A stretch of DNA of 64,000 bases from assembly GCA_025056255.1 (NCBI GenBank), contig JANWVT010000008.1, positions 88,581 through 152,580 on the forward strand, in the 5' to 3' direction. The position numbers and the translations under genes were made by a program. The notes below the pieces were generated by a model. It was given only the letters and a program-made list of their open reading frames with translations. It was not told the origin of the DNA and did not search any database. Each line of letters starts with the position of its first letter. Within the stretch, counting starts at the first letter, position 1. Source of the stretch: Bernardetiaceae bacterium. Lineage in GTDB: Bacteria; Bacteroidota; Bacteroidia; Cytophagales; Thermoflexibacteraceae. Below, in pieces: positions 52,462-61,124 of this stretch.

Positions 52462-53451
52462 TTACAATATGCCATGCCACCACGTTGTGCGATATGCCAA
52501 CGGGATGAGCATGCTCAACAACAATGCCACAAGCCTAATATTCGCCCATGTTTGTAAATGAGCAGCATTTGTAAGCCGAGTCTTTTTTATCACAAAAGGT
52601 GTAATAACGATAAGCATTGTGCTAATTATCAGAATATAGTACAAAGCAAAAATGAGATAGCCGATATAGTGATGATGCGCCAGAAACAAGTCGAACAGGC
52701 AGAGATGTGAAGGTACGCCATAAATATATTTGACAAAAAAGTATTTGAGCGTGTAAATACTCAATCCAACGAATACCAGTATTAGCAAACTGTGCACCCA
52801 AGTAGGCAAGAAAGGCTTCTGCCAGTCGGCTGCTATGAGTAGTGCTCCTATGAGTCCCCAAGTCCATAGAGCTGGTTGAAGCAGTTTCCCTACTGACAAG
52901 AAGTTAGCATAACTGGGCTGACTTACCAAAAAATTTGCACTACAACACGTAACAATTACGTCAGGTTCAAGCCTATAGCTATACATCCACATCAACCATG
53001 TTTCTACGGCAACTGCAGCTGCTGTGGGTAGCAGCAAGTAGTACTTAAAAGGTGTTAGCGGGTAGTCGGGTGCTTGGTTGTCTAAGTATTGCAATAGCAG
53101 ATAAAGCACATACAGCGGTGGTGTTGCCATTTTTACGTATAGCAGCAAGTAACCATACTGATTGGCACTTAGCACTCCTGCCCCACACATGGCTCCGCGT
53201 ACCAAATGGGGTAGGTAGTTGTTGATGAGCCAAACAAATAGTCCTAACCCTGCTAGTTGCGCCACCATAGCTGTTTGGACAATGGCGCCCAGTAAATAAT
53301 GTTCGCGCTCTAAGGTAAGCTGTAAAGAAGTAAAAGAAGAATCAGACCAGTAGCGCAAAGCATATATTCCTTTCCAAGCCGCATACACAATAATGGTAGC
53401 TACAGCAAATTGGCTGAGCAACAATGCAATAATGAAAGGATGTGCCAACAT
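52462..53451 (-). CDS. Polytopic membrane protein of unknown function
   Basis: A 329-residue protein with about eight hydrophobic helices. Conserved-looking soluble-face cysteines are Cys89 (RGAMCGAGVL), Cys169-Cys170 (VIVTCCSANF) and Cys251 (VPSHLCLFD), followed by three histidines (259-261). In relatives I recall the last segment as CPFC, so here one cysteine of a CxxC is an Asp. Placement between an OppB-like permease and a TlpA-like thiol protein suggests a thiol- or metal-linked envelope role, by inference only. Confidence 0.65.
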   Translation of the reverse strand: MLAHPFIIALLLSQFAVATIIVYAAWKGIYALRYWSDSSFTSLQLTLEREHYLLGAIVQTAMVAQLAGLGLFVWLINNYLPHLVRGAMCGAGVLSANQYGYLLLYVKMATPPLYVLYLLLQYLDNQAPDYPLTPFKYYLLLPTAAAVAVETWLMWMYSYRLEPDVIVTCCSANFLVSQPSYANFLSVGKLLQPALWTWGLIGALLIAADWQKPFLPTWVHSLLILVFVGLSIYTLKYFFVKYIYGVPSHLCLFDLFLAHHHYIGYLIFALYYILIISTMLIVITPFVIKKTRLTNAAHLQTWANIRLVALLLSMLIPLAYRTTWWHGIL

Positions 53452-53454
53452 GGT

Positions 53455-54510
53455 CTATTTTAGTTTAATACGCGGGTCTAAATAGGCATACACAATATCT
53501 ACTAATATGTTGATGAGCACGAAGAAAGAAGCCACTACAATGGTAGCTCCCATTACAATAGGAAAGTCTTTGTCGCTAACGGCTTGCATAGTATCGAACC
53601 CCAGCCCGCGATACTTGAAAATAAATTCAACAAAAAATGCGCCTGCCATTAAAGAAGCCAGCCAACCAGTAACAGCCGTAATGACCGGATTGAGCGCATT
53701 TTTAAGTGCATGTTTGAAAATAATCAAGTGCTTAGGAACGCCTTTGGCACGAGCAGTTCGGATGTAGTCTTGCGACATCACCTCGAGCAGTGAGTTGCGA
53801 GTCAGTTGCATGATGATTGCCATAGGGCGCAACCCCAGTGTAAGTGCGGGAAGAATGAGGTTTTTAAACTGATACTCCCTTCCATACTCTGTTTTGATTA
53901 CGAGCGAACCCTGCAATTCGAGCCCTGTCCAGTCTGCCCAGTAATAAGCAAATAGCAACTGCACCAGAATAGCAGTAATGAATGAAGGCGTAGAAATACC
54001 CAGTACAGAAATGCCTAGTACTGCTGTGTCGATGCGAGTGCCTTGATTTAAAGCAGCCACCATGCCCATGCCAATACCTACGGTAGAGGCAAAGAGCATG
54101 GCAGAAAAAGCTAACCAAAACGTTCCTTCTATGTCTTCCAACAGAATGTCGCTAACTCGCCTTCCCCGCGAAATGGAATGACCAAAGTAAGGAAGTTTCA
54201 GCACCAGCATGCGGTCTTCGCCAACAGATACTAATGTTGTATAGTCAAACTTTTCAAGATTTTTTTCTGTTCGCCGATGAAGCGAAATAGGAGAAAGGTC
54301 GTTCAAATACAGAATAAGCTGCTCGTAGATAGGTCGGTCGAAGCGGTATTCGCGCATAATGCGCAATCGAGTGGCTTGGGATTTATCTCGACCCAATAAA
54401 CTGTCAACGGGGTTGCCGGGCAATACATGAAAGATGAGGAAAACCACCACAATCACCCCTAAGATGACCCAAAAACCCGAAAAGAATCGCCACAAAATAT
54501 ACTTGAGCAT
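53455..54510 (-). CDS. OppB/DppB-like ABC transporter permease, solitary
   Basis: A 351-residue inner-membrane permease of the peptide/nickel class. TM1 is ILWRFFSGFWVILGVIVVVFLIFHVLPG, followed by a 90-residue periplasmic loop typical of Bacteroidota. Five further helices follow, with the EAA loop around YIRTARAKGVPKHLIIFKHAL. It needs an OppC-type partner, ATPases and a binding protein, none of which is encoded here. It is 5 bp after the DoxX gene and 3 bp before the next gene, so fully within the operon. Confidence 0.9.
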   Translation of the reverse strand: MLKYILWRFFSGFWVILGVIVVVFLIFHVLPGNPVDSLLGRDKSQATRLRIMREYRFDRPIYEQLILYLNDLSPISLHRRTEKNLEKFDYTTLVSVGEDRMLVLKLPYFGHSISRGRRVSDILLEDIEGTFWLAFSAMLFASTVGIGMGMVAALNQGTRIDTAVLGISVLGISTPSFITAILVQLLFAYYWADWTGLELQGSLVIKTEYGREYQFKNLILPALTLGLRPMAIIMQLTRNSLLEVMSQDYIRTARAKGVPKHLIIFKHALKNALNPVITAVTGWLASLMAGAFFVEFIFKYRGLGFDTMQAVSDKDFPIVMGATIVVASFFVLINILVDIVYAYLDPRIKLK

Positions 54511-54515
54511 GGTGC

Positions 54516-55610
54516 CTACTTGAGCAAAGAGTGAACAGTTGCCACATTGGGCACATCGTTATAGTGCCATTTTCCTACAACAGCCCCGTTTTTCAGCAGC
54601 AGAATGCCTGGGTCGGAGCGCATAATGGTTTTCAACACTGTTCCATCTGCAAAATAGTAAGGAATTGCCAATTGTACTTCGTGCCGAAATATTTCAAAGT
54701 CGGCTTGTGAAGAGGCAGTGAGGGCTATTGCTTCCACAGAGGGGGGGAGCTGTGCAATAAGCTGATTGATGAGTGGGAAGGCTTGCTGAGGCACTTTTTT
54801 TACATTGCGCACCACTACAATGAGCTTGTTTGCTTGAAAAGTAAATGCTGTCATGTCGTTGCCTTTGTCGTCCCAAACGCTATAATCCAAAATTTTAGGT
54901 TTGCAGTTCTCTTCATTTTCAGCTATCATTTGTACTAATTTGTAAGAGGGGTCTGTGGGGTACTCTCGAAGTGAGACTTGTTTGCCGTCTTTTTCCATTA
55001 CATACACATAACGACAAGGCTCTTGGGGCTTCATTAAGGTAGGGATGTGATTGCCTATTTTGTAGGGGCGGAAGTCAATAAAAGGCAAATGCTCAATAGC
55101 ATAGTAGGCAACAGCAAAGGAGAGTAGCATGGTTGAAAGCACTACAGAGGTTTGCAAGCGCGTAGCAGTGTTGTCCCACTGGTGCCACTGCACCGCCAGC
55201 CAACTAATTAGCACTAGCAGCACTACATCTTTGGAAAACGACTGCCAAGGAGTTAGCTTGATAGCATCACCGAAACAGCCACAGTCGGTAACCTTATTGA
55301 AATAAGCAGAGTAAAATGTTAGGAAAGTGAAAAATGTGATCAGTGCTAACAAAAGCGTTAACGTAAGCCGCATTTTGTACCCCACCCACAAGGCAACTCC
55401 TAATGCTACTTCTAAGACGCAAAGAAAAACTGCCAATGGCAACGCATAAGGAACAAATGCGTGAAAAATGGGTGCGAAATCGTTTGAGAAAACCTCAAAA
55501 TACTCTTCCAGTTTAATGGCTGTTCCTACGGGGTCGTTGATTTTTATCAGTCCTGAAAAGATGAACAGCGACCCAATAAGCCCGCGAACTATCCAATTGA
55601 TGTATTGCAT
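54516..55610 (-). CDS. DoxX/MauE-type membrane protein (BT_3928 family)
   Basis: A 364-residue protein. The N-terminal four helices (about 1-150) follow the DoxX/MauE pattern (RGLIGSLFIFSGLIKINDP, then TDCGCFGDAIKL with a CGC motif). A soluble C-terminal part (about 175-364) is thioredoxin-like without a redox pair and ends in GILLLKNGAVVGKWHYND. BT_3928 proteins are conserved beside folP and DUF1599 in Bacteroidota, as here; their function is unknown. The gene overlaps DUF1599 by 22 bases. Confidence 0.88.
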   Translation of the reverse strand: MQYINWIVRGLIGSLFIFSGLIKINDPVGTAIKLEEYFEVFSNDFAPIFHAFVPYALPLAVFLCVLEVALGVALWVGYKMRLTLTLLLALITFFTFLTFYSAYFNKVTDCGCFGDAIKLTPWQSFSKDVVLLVLISWLAVQWHQWDNTATRLQTSVVLSTMLLSFAVAYYAIEHLPFIDFRPYKIGNHIPTLMKPQEPCRYVYVMEKDGKQVSLREYPTDPSYKLVQMIAENEENCKPKILDYSVWDDKGNDMTAFTFQANKLIVVVRNVKKVPQQAFPLINQLIAQLPPSVEAIALTASSQADFEIFRHEVQLAIPYYFADGTVLKTIMRSDPGILLLKNGAVVGKWHYNDVPNVATVHSLLK

Positions 55611-56173
55611 AATTTTTTGTCTGGATTATTTTCAGGAAAACCCATTAAAATCAAGGCGTAAACCGAATAATTCACTATGTCTCTGTAATTGGCTTCTACG
55701 CCCTCAGAAACGAGTGTTTTGCCTTGGTTGTTTTCTATCTGTTTGATTCTAAGTAGCTTCATTAAAATAATATCGGTAATGCTCGACACGCGCATATCGC
55801 GCCAAGCCTCGCCGTAATCATGGTTTTTGGCGATGAGCAGGTCTAATGTTTCTGCTACTGCTTGGTCGTAGTCGGCAAGTGCTTTTTCAAGTGGCAAGTC
55901 CAAACTTACTTGGTCATTGTAGCGGCTTTGCATCAGCGCAATCAACCCATAATTGACCATTGCCACAAATTCGCTGATGATGCTTTCGTTAATTTTCTGA
56001 GTTCCTTTTTCTTGAATGGAACGGATGCGCTTTGCCTTGATATAAATTTGGTCGGTAAGCGAGGGCAGTCTTAGAATGCGCCATGCAGTGCCATAGTCGC
56101 GTATTTTACTGGCAAACAATTCGCGGCAGGTAGCAATTACTGCACGATACTCTCTAATGGTTTGTTCAAACAA
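55589..56173 (-). CDS. DUF1599 protein with internal duplication
   Basis: A 194-residue cytoplasmic protein with two copies of the same motif: KIRDYGTAWRILRLPSLTDQ (about 23-42) and KNHDYGEAWRDMRVSSITDI (about 116-135). This indicates an ancient tandem duplication. DUF1599 is of unknown function; the DYGxAWR motif suggests a ligand pocket. It is divergent from folP with a short shared region, a gene order conserved in Bacteroidota, and is the first gene of the six-gene operon. Confidence 0.85.
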   Translation of the reverse strand: MFEQTIREYRAVIATCRELFASKIRDYGTAWRILRLPSLTDQIYIKAKRIRSIQEKGTQKINESIISEFVAMVNYGLIALMQSRYNDQVSLDLPLEKALADYDQAVAETLDLLIAKNHDYGEAWRDMRVSSITDIILMKLLRIKQIENNQGKTLVSEGVEANYRDIVNYSVYALILMGFPENNPDKKLCNTSIG

Positions 56174-56217
56174 AGCGGTAAATATGTAGGTTTGAATGCA
56201 AATTTAAAGGGAAAACG

Positions 56218-57063
56218 ATGGAAAACCTGACTATTGCCTTACCACAAATGCTGAAAATAAACGGCAAACTGCTTTCGTTGGAAAAGCCCCGCATTATGGG
56301 AATTCTCAACATCACGCCTGATTCTTTTTATAGTGGTAGTCGTTTTTCAGCAGTAGACGAGGCGCTCCGGCAGGCAGAGCAGATGCTTTCCGAAGGTGCT
56401 GATTTGTTAGATGTAGGCGGGTACTCTACTCGCCCTGGTGCGGCAGAAGTGGCAGAAGCCGATGAAATCGGTCGCGTGCGTCCTGTGGTAGCAGCGCTGG
56501 CACGGCACTTTCCTCAGGCAATTATATCGGTGGATACCTTTCGAGCGTCGGTTGCCCGAATAGCTATTCAAGAAGGCGCTCACATGATTAACGATGTTTC
56601 AGGTGGTCAGGCAGATGCTACTATGTTTTCTACCGTGGGCGAGTTGGGCGTGCCCTATGTGCTCATGCACTCGCGCGGCAATCCGCAAACCATGCAACAA
56701 CTAACCGACTATGAGCATATCTTTACTGAGTTGATGCGCTTTTTTCAAGAGCGCATCATATTATTGCAGCAGGCAGGCTGCCACGATGTTGTGGTTGACC
56801 CGGGATTTGGCTTTGCTAAAACAGTGGAGCAAAACTACTTATTACTCCGCCATCTTGCTGTTTTTAGCCTACTAGAAAAACCAGTATTAGTGGGTATTTC
56901 GCGCAAATCTATGATTTGGAAAAAATTAGGTAGCTCGCCAGAAGAAGCGCTCAATGGAACTACTGTACTCAACACGTTAGCGGTTTTGCAGGGAGCTAAA
57001 ATTTTACGCGTACACGATGTAAAGCCTGCTGTTGAGGTTATTCGCTTGCTAACTGACAAATAA
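56218..57063 (+). CDS. folP: Dihydropteroate synthase
   Basis: A 281-residue TIM barrel. Hallmarks are IMGILNITPDSFYSG, LDVGGYSTRPGA, SVDTFRASVAR, MINDVSGGQ, VVDPGFGFAKT and VGISRKSM. The hydroxymethylpterin pyrophosphate and para-aminobenzoate sites are intact. It joins the two to dihydropteroate in folate synthesis and is the sulfonamide target. Confidence 0.96.
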   Translation: MENLTIALPQMLKINGKLLSLEKPRIMGILNITPDSFYSGSRFSAVDEALRQAEQMLSEGADLLDVGGYSTRPGAAEVAEADEIGRVRPVVAALARHFPQAIISVDTFRASVARIAIQEGAHMINDVSGGQADATMFSTVGELGVPYVLMHSRGNPQTMQQLTDYEHIFTELMRFFQERIILLQQAGCHDVVVDPGFGFAKTVEQNYLLLRHLAVFSLLEKPVLVGISRKSMIWKKLGSSPEEALNGTTVLNTLAVLQGAKILRVHDVKPAVEVIRLLTDK

Positions 57064-57131
57064 AAAATTTGCCCGATTTTTGCCAAAATTTAATTGGTTT
57101 GTCGTTCTATTAACTAAAACAGCTTTTTCTT

Positions 57132-58250
57132 ATGATGAAGATATGCTCTCTCGGCTCAAAATTAGCTTTGCTTTACTTACTGTTACACCATGTTGTATCT
57201 GCACAAACCAAAGCTGATTATATCTACTCATTGGAGCGCCTTAGCCAAGAACCTGTAAGAATTACAAAGCGCCCCTTGCCCGATTCACCCAAAATGTCGG
57301 GAGATACCATCTTCACTATTTACAAGAATTCATCGGTTTCGCTTCGCCATTATTTTGTGGACGGGGAACAATACACGCCGCTTTTCAATCCTAACCCTAC
57401 GGGGGTTTATCTGAACAATCAGCACTTCTTGTTTTTTTGTGACGTAGAAAAAGTATTCCGCCAAAGTGTCAGCAATTACTTAGATATCTATGAATTCACC
57501 TACTTAGGGCGTACTTATTTAAACATCATTACTCTTCGCGAAGACTGTGTGGGCAAAGCTTGTAATTTTCGCTGCTACAACTTGTATGATATCACTAATC
57601 CCAAAAACATTATGCAGGTATCTTTCTCGAGTATTTTCACTGGCAGCGAAAGCTACGGAGATTTCAATATGGACGGACAAATAGACTTTGTGCGACTCAT
57701 TCCCAAACTGCCTGAAAACGCTCCTAAAAACCTCAAACTCACTGGCGATACCTACTTGATTACTGCCTATACCATGAACGGAGGCAAAGCAACTCAGTTG
57801 AGAAACGACCAAAATATGCCTCATTACATTTTAGCCAAAGGCGATACGGAAGGCAAGCAGTTCCGCGTGCTGATGCACGATTGGATGCTGCCCCTGAAAG
57901 ATACTACTGGCACTGTTGCCAAGCCAGTCTCCTATTTTCAACCCTATGTAGCATTCGACCCCAAAGATGCTCAGCTCTACGACATCCGCGGCGTAAAAGT
58001 AGAAAAAAACAAGTGGTCGCTTTTAGTGAGCCAATTCCGCGATTTAGAAGGAGCACAGGCTTTCTGTGAAGAATTGAGCACGCGAAAGTTCGACAATATT
58101 TTCATTTTAACCGACCAATACAGCCGCGATATTTCTTTCTTAGTGATGGTAGGCAACTACATGACTAAAGAACAAGCTAAACCTGATGCAGATAAGCTGA
58201 AGGGAATGGGTTTTAATCCCAAATTTAGAGATTTGAAAAGCGCTTACTAA
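57132..58250 (+). CDS. Exported protein with C-terminal SPOR-like domain
   Basis: A 372-residue protein with two possible starts (57132 or 57135) and a signal peptide ending VVSAQ. The middle is beta-rich; a short DFNMDGQIDFVRL segment resembles an EF-hand-like calcium loop. The last 75 residues (WSLLVSQFRDLEGAQAFCEEL to FLVMVGNYMTKEQAKPDADKLK) have the alpha-beta pattern of SPOR, which binds denuded peptidoglycan at division sites. No enzyme motif is seen. It is the last core gene before the cassette region. Confidence 0.7.
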   Translation: MMKICSLGSKLALLYLLLHHVVSAQTKADYIYSLERLSQEPVRITKRPLPDSPKMSGDTIFTIYKNSSVSLRHYFVDGEQYTPLFNPNPTGVYLNNQHFLFFCDVEKVFRQSVSNYLDIYEFTYLGRTYLNIITLREDCVGKACNFRCYNLYDITNPKNIMQVSFSSIFTGSESYGDFNMDGQIDFVRLIPKLPENAPKNLKLTGDTYLITAYTMNGGKATQLRNDQNMPHYILAKGDTEGKQFRVLMHDWMLPLKDTTGTVAKPVSYFQPYVAFDPKDAQLYDIRGVKVEKNKWSLLVSQFRDLEGAQAFCEELSTRKFDNIFILTDQYSRDISFLVMVGNYMTKEQAKPDADKLKGMGFNPKFRDLKSAY

Positions 58251-58279
58251 GTAGTCGCTCCTTAAAAACCCCATATTTA

Positions 58280-58735
58280 CTAAGTTATCTCTACAATACA
58301 TCGAATACATGAGGTTGTGCAAAAATAATCCCAACCCTTCTTCCATTTGTTCATTATGCGCTTGAAGTTGAAGGCGGCTGCGGCAAGCATCACATTGATG
58401 TTATCGCCAAAGATACCTTTGTAGAAATTCCGTCCTAGCCTGTGGTCTGATTTGAGATGTCTTATGACAGGTTCAATGCCTGCTCTTTTGCGATGGGTTT
58501 TGCCTAGCTTTTGTTGCTAATATTGCGTGTGTGGCTTGTTGGGTTTGTCTGGGATGCGTATTGCTGTTGTGCCTATGGTAGTGCATCCCCGATAGCCCCT
58601 GTCAACAACCGCTTGCCGTGGCAGCTTGCCCGTTGGCGTTCCGACCTGTTGGAGCGCCTCATTAAGGGTATGCCCGTCGTATGCGTTCCTAAGTGGAACG
58701 CCACCCTGGTGGTACTTCTTATGTTTCTTATCAAG
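58280..58735 (-). pseudogene. Decayed IS5-type transposase remnant
   Basis: One minus-strand frame keeps the DDE C-terminal half: YDGHTLNEALQQVG, VVDRGYRGC with a catalytic Asp, and THRKRAGIEPVIRHLK with the catalytic Glu, then GDNINVMLAAAAFNFKR. That frame carries an in-frame TAG at 58519-58517, lacks the N-terminal half, and has a gap between KKHKKY and HQGG. It is therefore inactive. It separates the core gene ending at 58250 from the AT-rich cassette region. Confidence 0.8.
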
Positions 58736-58756
58736 GATAAATTGTTGATAATCAAT

Positions 58757-59319
58757 TTATTGTGTTTGAAAATTTGATTTTATAGGTCTTCTAAAGCATT
58801 TGAGGTCAAAAATTGATTTTATATAGTTCGGCGTTTTTGTAACAATCGCATAACTCATAACAGCACTTAAATCATTTTCATCAAAGTGCTTGATACTCTT
58901 TTTATAACAACTATTGTCTATGTGAAAATACTTGTCTCTTAAAAAAATATTTGAGTTATGGGTTAATATACTACTACCCAAACGGGAATAGTGATTACCA
59001 ATTCTTGGTGTATAAATGTCAAATGCTTTTACTTTTTCGTATCCAATTGGTTTGCCGTTTTCCTTTAAACGATTCAAGTCAAAATTTTGAATAACAACAC
59101 ATTCTTTTTCTAAATTTCTCCAAACATAATCTTCAACTTTATGAATGGGCACTTTATCCCAAAAGTGCATTGGGTTATAATAAAAAATCAATTCTTTTCC
59201 GTCATTTAAAGCAAAAAAGTAATGGGACACATAAATAGTATTTGTGCCTTTTGTTCTACGCAAATCATCTATGAATAGTCCATTTGCTTTTGTGTGTCAT
59301 ATCCTGAATATTCTTTCAT
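58757..59319 (-). pseudogene. Unknown cassette gene with apparent one-base frameshift
   Basis: The open part (58757-59263) encodes 168 residues but starts only with a TTG. A proper ATG lies at 59319, and its frame reads MKEYSGYDTQ before running into a stop. Adding one A to the AAAA run at about 59295 joins the two into a 187-residue protein continuing KANGLFIDDLRRTKG. I recognise no family; the sequence is Lys/Asn/Ile-rich, hydrophilic and without a signal peptide. The frameshift is either real decay or a homopolymer read error. The 3' end stops 22 bp from the transposase remnant, so the tail could be truncated. Confidence 0.6.
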
Positions 59320-59344
59320 TCGGTCTTCTTTTTATGGTAACACA

Positions 59345-59471
59345 TAACGTTTTCGGGCTTTGTGTTCGGGCGGGTTTCGGAGCACAAAACTGTCAAGCTG
59401 CACTGCACTTGAATAGAAGTACAAAGCTCCAAGTTTGCACGTCAGCAGGCCTAACATAAAACCCATGTTAG
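59345..59471 (-). repeat. attC-like palindrome A
   Basis: A 127-bp imperfect palindrome between TAACG at 59345 and GTTAG at 59467. The inner block CACTGCACTTGAA (59401-59413) is shared with palindrome B at the same offset from the left edge (56 against 58). GCACGTCAGC (59437-59446) is shared with palindrome C at the same distance from the right core. The right core lies 14 nt from the stop codon of the VWA gene. Confidence 0.7.
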
Positions 59472-59480
59472 TAGCCGTTT

Positions 59481-60134
59481 TTATTTCTTTTTCTTATCGT
59501 CATCAATGTCGTCAAAGTAGTTTGATGCGGTATCTTCATTTAAGCGAATTTTCTGACTATACTTCGCTCTTGCGCTTTGTTCTTTCATAAACATTCTTTT
59601 GATGTCTGCTTCTTTTTTCTCAAAAACCATTGTATTGTTAATTGAAAGTGAGATAGCAATTTTTTCTACATCGTGGTCAGTTCCGATGTAAGTAAATGTC
59701 CAGCGATTTTGTTTTAATTCTTCTACGAGTTTTTTGATGTCAGAACCTGAAAATTCTTTTGAAGCATTTTCTTCTCCGTCCGTCAAAATTGTTACAAGAA
59801 CATTGTAATCGGTTTGTCCCTGTAAAGCCTGTTTCAATTTGTTTATACTAAAACCCATTGCATCAAATAAGGGTGTAGAAGCATTAGGTTTATAAGTTTT
59901 GTCGTCAATTTGTTTGAGTTTGCTCGCTGGGTCCATAAAATGAAGCAATTTTTGTCCCAAGCTATTAAATGATACGAATGAAATAAAGTGCTCTTGTTCA
60001 GGAAATTGTTTTTCTATTCCTTGAATTGTCTGCACCAATTCATTGAAACCTTGAATGATTGTTGTTTTTATGGACTCCATAGAACCACTTTCGTCCAAAA
60101 TGATTAGGTTATGCACCTGATGTTTCTTTTCCAT
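59481..60134 (-). CDS. VWA-domain protein (cassette gene)
   Basis: A 217-residue protein made of one von Willebrand factor A domain. The metal site (MIDAS) is DESGSM at 14-19, with the downstream Thr in NASTPLFDA and Asp in LTDGEENASK. A charged tail ends in DDDKKKK. There is no signal peptide or membrane anchor, so it is cytosolic. Similar solitary VWA proteins occur near tellurite-resistance, chelatase or defence genes, but no such partner is adjacent. It lies alone between palindromes B and A, making a one-gene module of about 0.8 kb. Confidence 0.85.
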   Translation of the reverse strand: MEKKHQVHNLIILDESGSMESIKTTIIQGFNELVQTIQGIEKQFPEQEHFISFVSFNSLGQKLLHFMDPASKLKQIDDKTYKPNASTPLFDAMGFSINKLKQALQGQTDYNVLVTILTDGEENASKEFSGSDIKKLVEELKQNRWTFTYIGTDHDVEKIAISLSINNTMVFEKKEADIKRMFMKEQSARAKYSQKIRLNEDTASNYFDDIDDDKKKK

Positions 60135-60190
60135 ATTTATTTAATTTTTATTGTTAAACTGTATGTTTCGGTTTGTGTCGCTAAAATGGC

Positions 60191-60318
60191 TACTAGCGGT
60201 TTGTGTGTTGCCGCAGTGGGGGATTTTAGCACAAATGTTCAATAGATACACTGCACTTGAACCTACCACAAATTTGTAATACGAAGCATATCACCCCATT
60301 GCGGCAATACCTTGTTTG
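60191..60318 (-). repeat. attC-like palindrome B
   Basis: A 128-bp imperfect palindrome with arms TTGCCGCAGTGGGGGAT (60208-60224) and, at 60290-60307, the reverse complement of TTGCCGCAATGGGGTGAT. CACTGCACTTGAA recurs at 60249-60261. The right core reads GTTTG instead of GTTAG and lies 21 nt from the stop codon of the MvaI-like endonuclease gene. Confidence 0.65.
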
Positions 60319-60338
60319 CGGCTGGGCTTTTTTTCACT

Positions 60339-61124
60339 TCATACAATTACAGTTGCTTTTTCGTAAAGTTCCGGCAAACAATTTTGTCTCATTCGGAATT
60401 TCGTTCCATGATTGTGGCCGGTTCTTGCATCAAAGTCAATTAAAATATTTCCTTTTTCAATTTGATCTAAGAATCCTCGAAAATTAAACTTTTGCAACAT
60501 CATAATCTTACTGTATTTATATAATTCTCTACCGTCCACCTTTTTTACCTCTGCTTGAACATAAAAACAGTTTAATAATTTTGTTCCTGCTTTGTTTGAA
60601 AGGTCGTCAAAACCCCAATAAGGTTGTGGGTCAAGCTGTCCTAAGCCAACTCTGTCTTTAACTTGTTTCAGCCACTCACTGTGTTTCTCGGCTACTTTAC
60701 TACTGTCAAATGAAATTAAAACTTTACTGTTTTTACGGTCGATGACAACTTGAAACCTTCTATCGCTTGGTGAAAGACCGTGAATGGTTTGTCTAAAACT
60801 CCTTTCGTTTTCAGGATATTTTTTTCCTGCTTCTTGGTGTGTCCAACCATATTTTGGCAGTAAAATCTGCGGAACAAATTTTACTGCTCTTGGTGAAGGT
60901 TCAATGTGAAATAAAGTAGTAAGCGAAGAAGTATTTAACCGTTGGGTTTTTAATTCCCATTCTGCTGCATTGGGAATTGGTAAATTATTTTCTTCAATTC
61001 CTAATAAATCTTCAAGTGTATTTCCAATACCACCATGGTTCCCATATCTTCCGTTGTCTATCCAACCTAGTTCAGCTATTTTTTTAAGCTCTGATATTAA
61101 GCTATCTTTGGTGTAGATTTTCAT
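60339..61124 (-). CDS. MvaI/BcnI-family type II restriction endonuclease
   Basis: A 261-residue protein. The family signature is GGIGNTLEDLLG followed by ENNLPIPNAAEWELKTQR, where Glu57 and Lys59 are the ExK pair of the catalytic core. The usual Asp five residues before that Glu is Asn52 here. Further family segments are QTIHGLSPSDRRF and LDQIEKGNILIDFDARTGHNHG. MvaI cuts CC^WGG and BcnI CC^SGG; the exact target here is unknown. The start overlaps the methyltransferase stop (ATGA), so the pair is one operon, methyltransferase first. Confidence 0.85.
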   Translation of the reverse strand: MKIYTKDSLISELKKIAELGWIDNGRYGNHGGIGNTLEDLLGIEENNLPIPNAAEWELKTQRLNTSSLTTLFHIEPSPRAVKFVPQILLPKYGWTHQEAGKKYPENERSFRQTIHGLSPSDRRFQVVIDRKNSKVLISFDSSKVAEKHSEWLKQVKDRVGLGQLDPQPYWGFDDLSNKAGTKLLNCFYVQAEVKKVDGRELYKYSKIMMLQKFNFRGFLDQIEKGNILIDFDARTGHNHGTKFRMRQNCLPELYEKATVIV

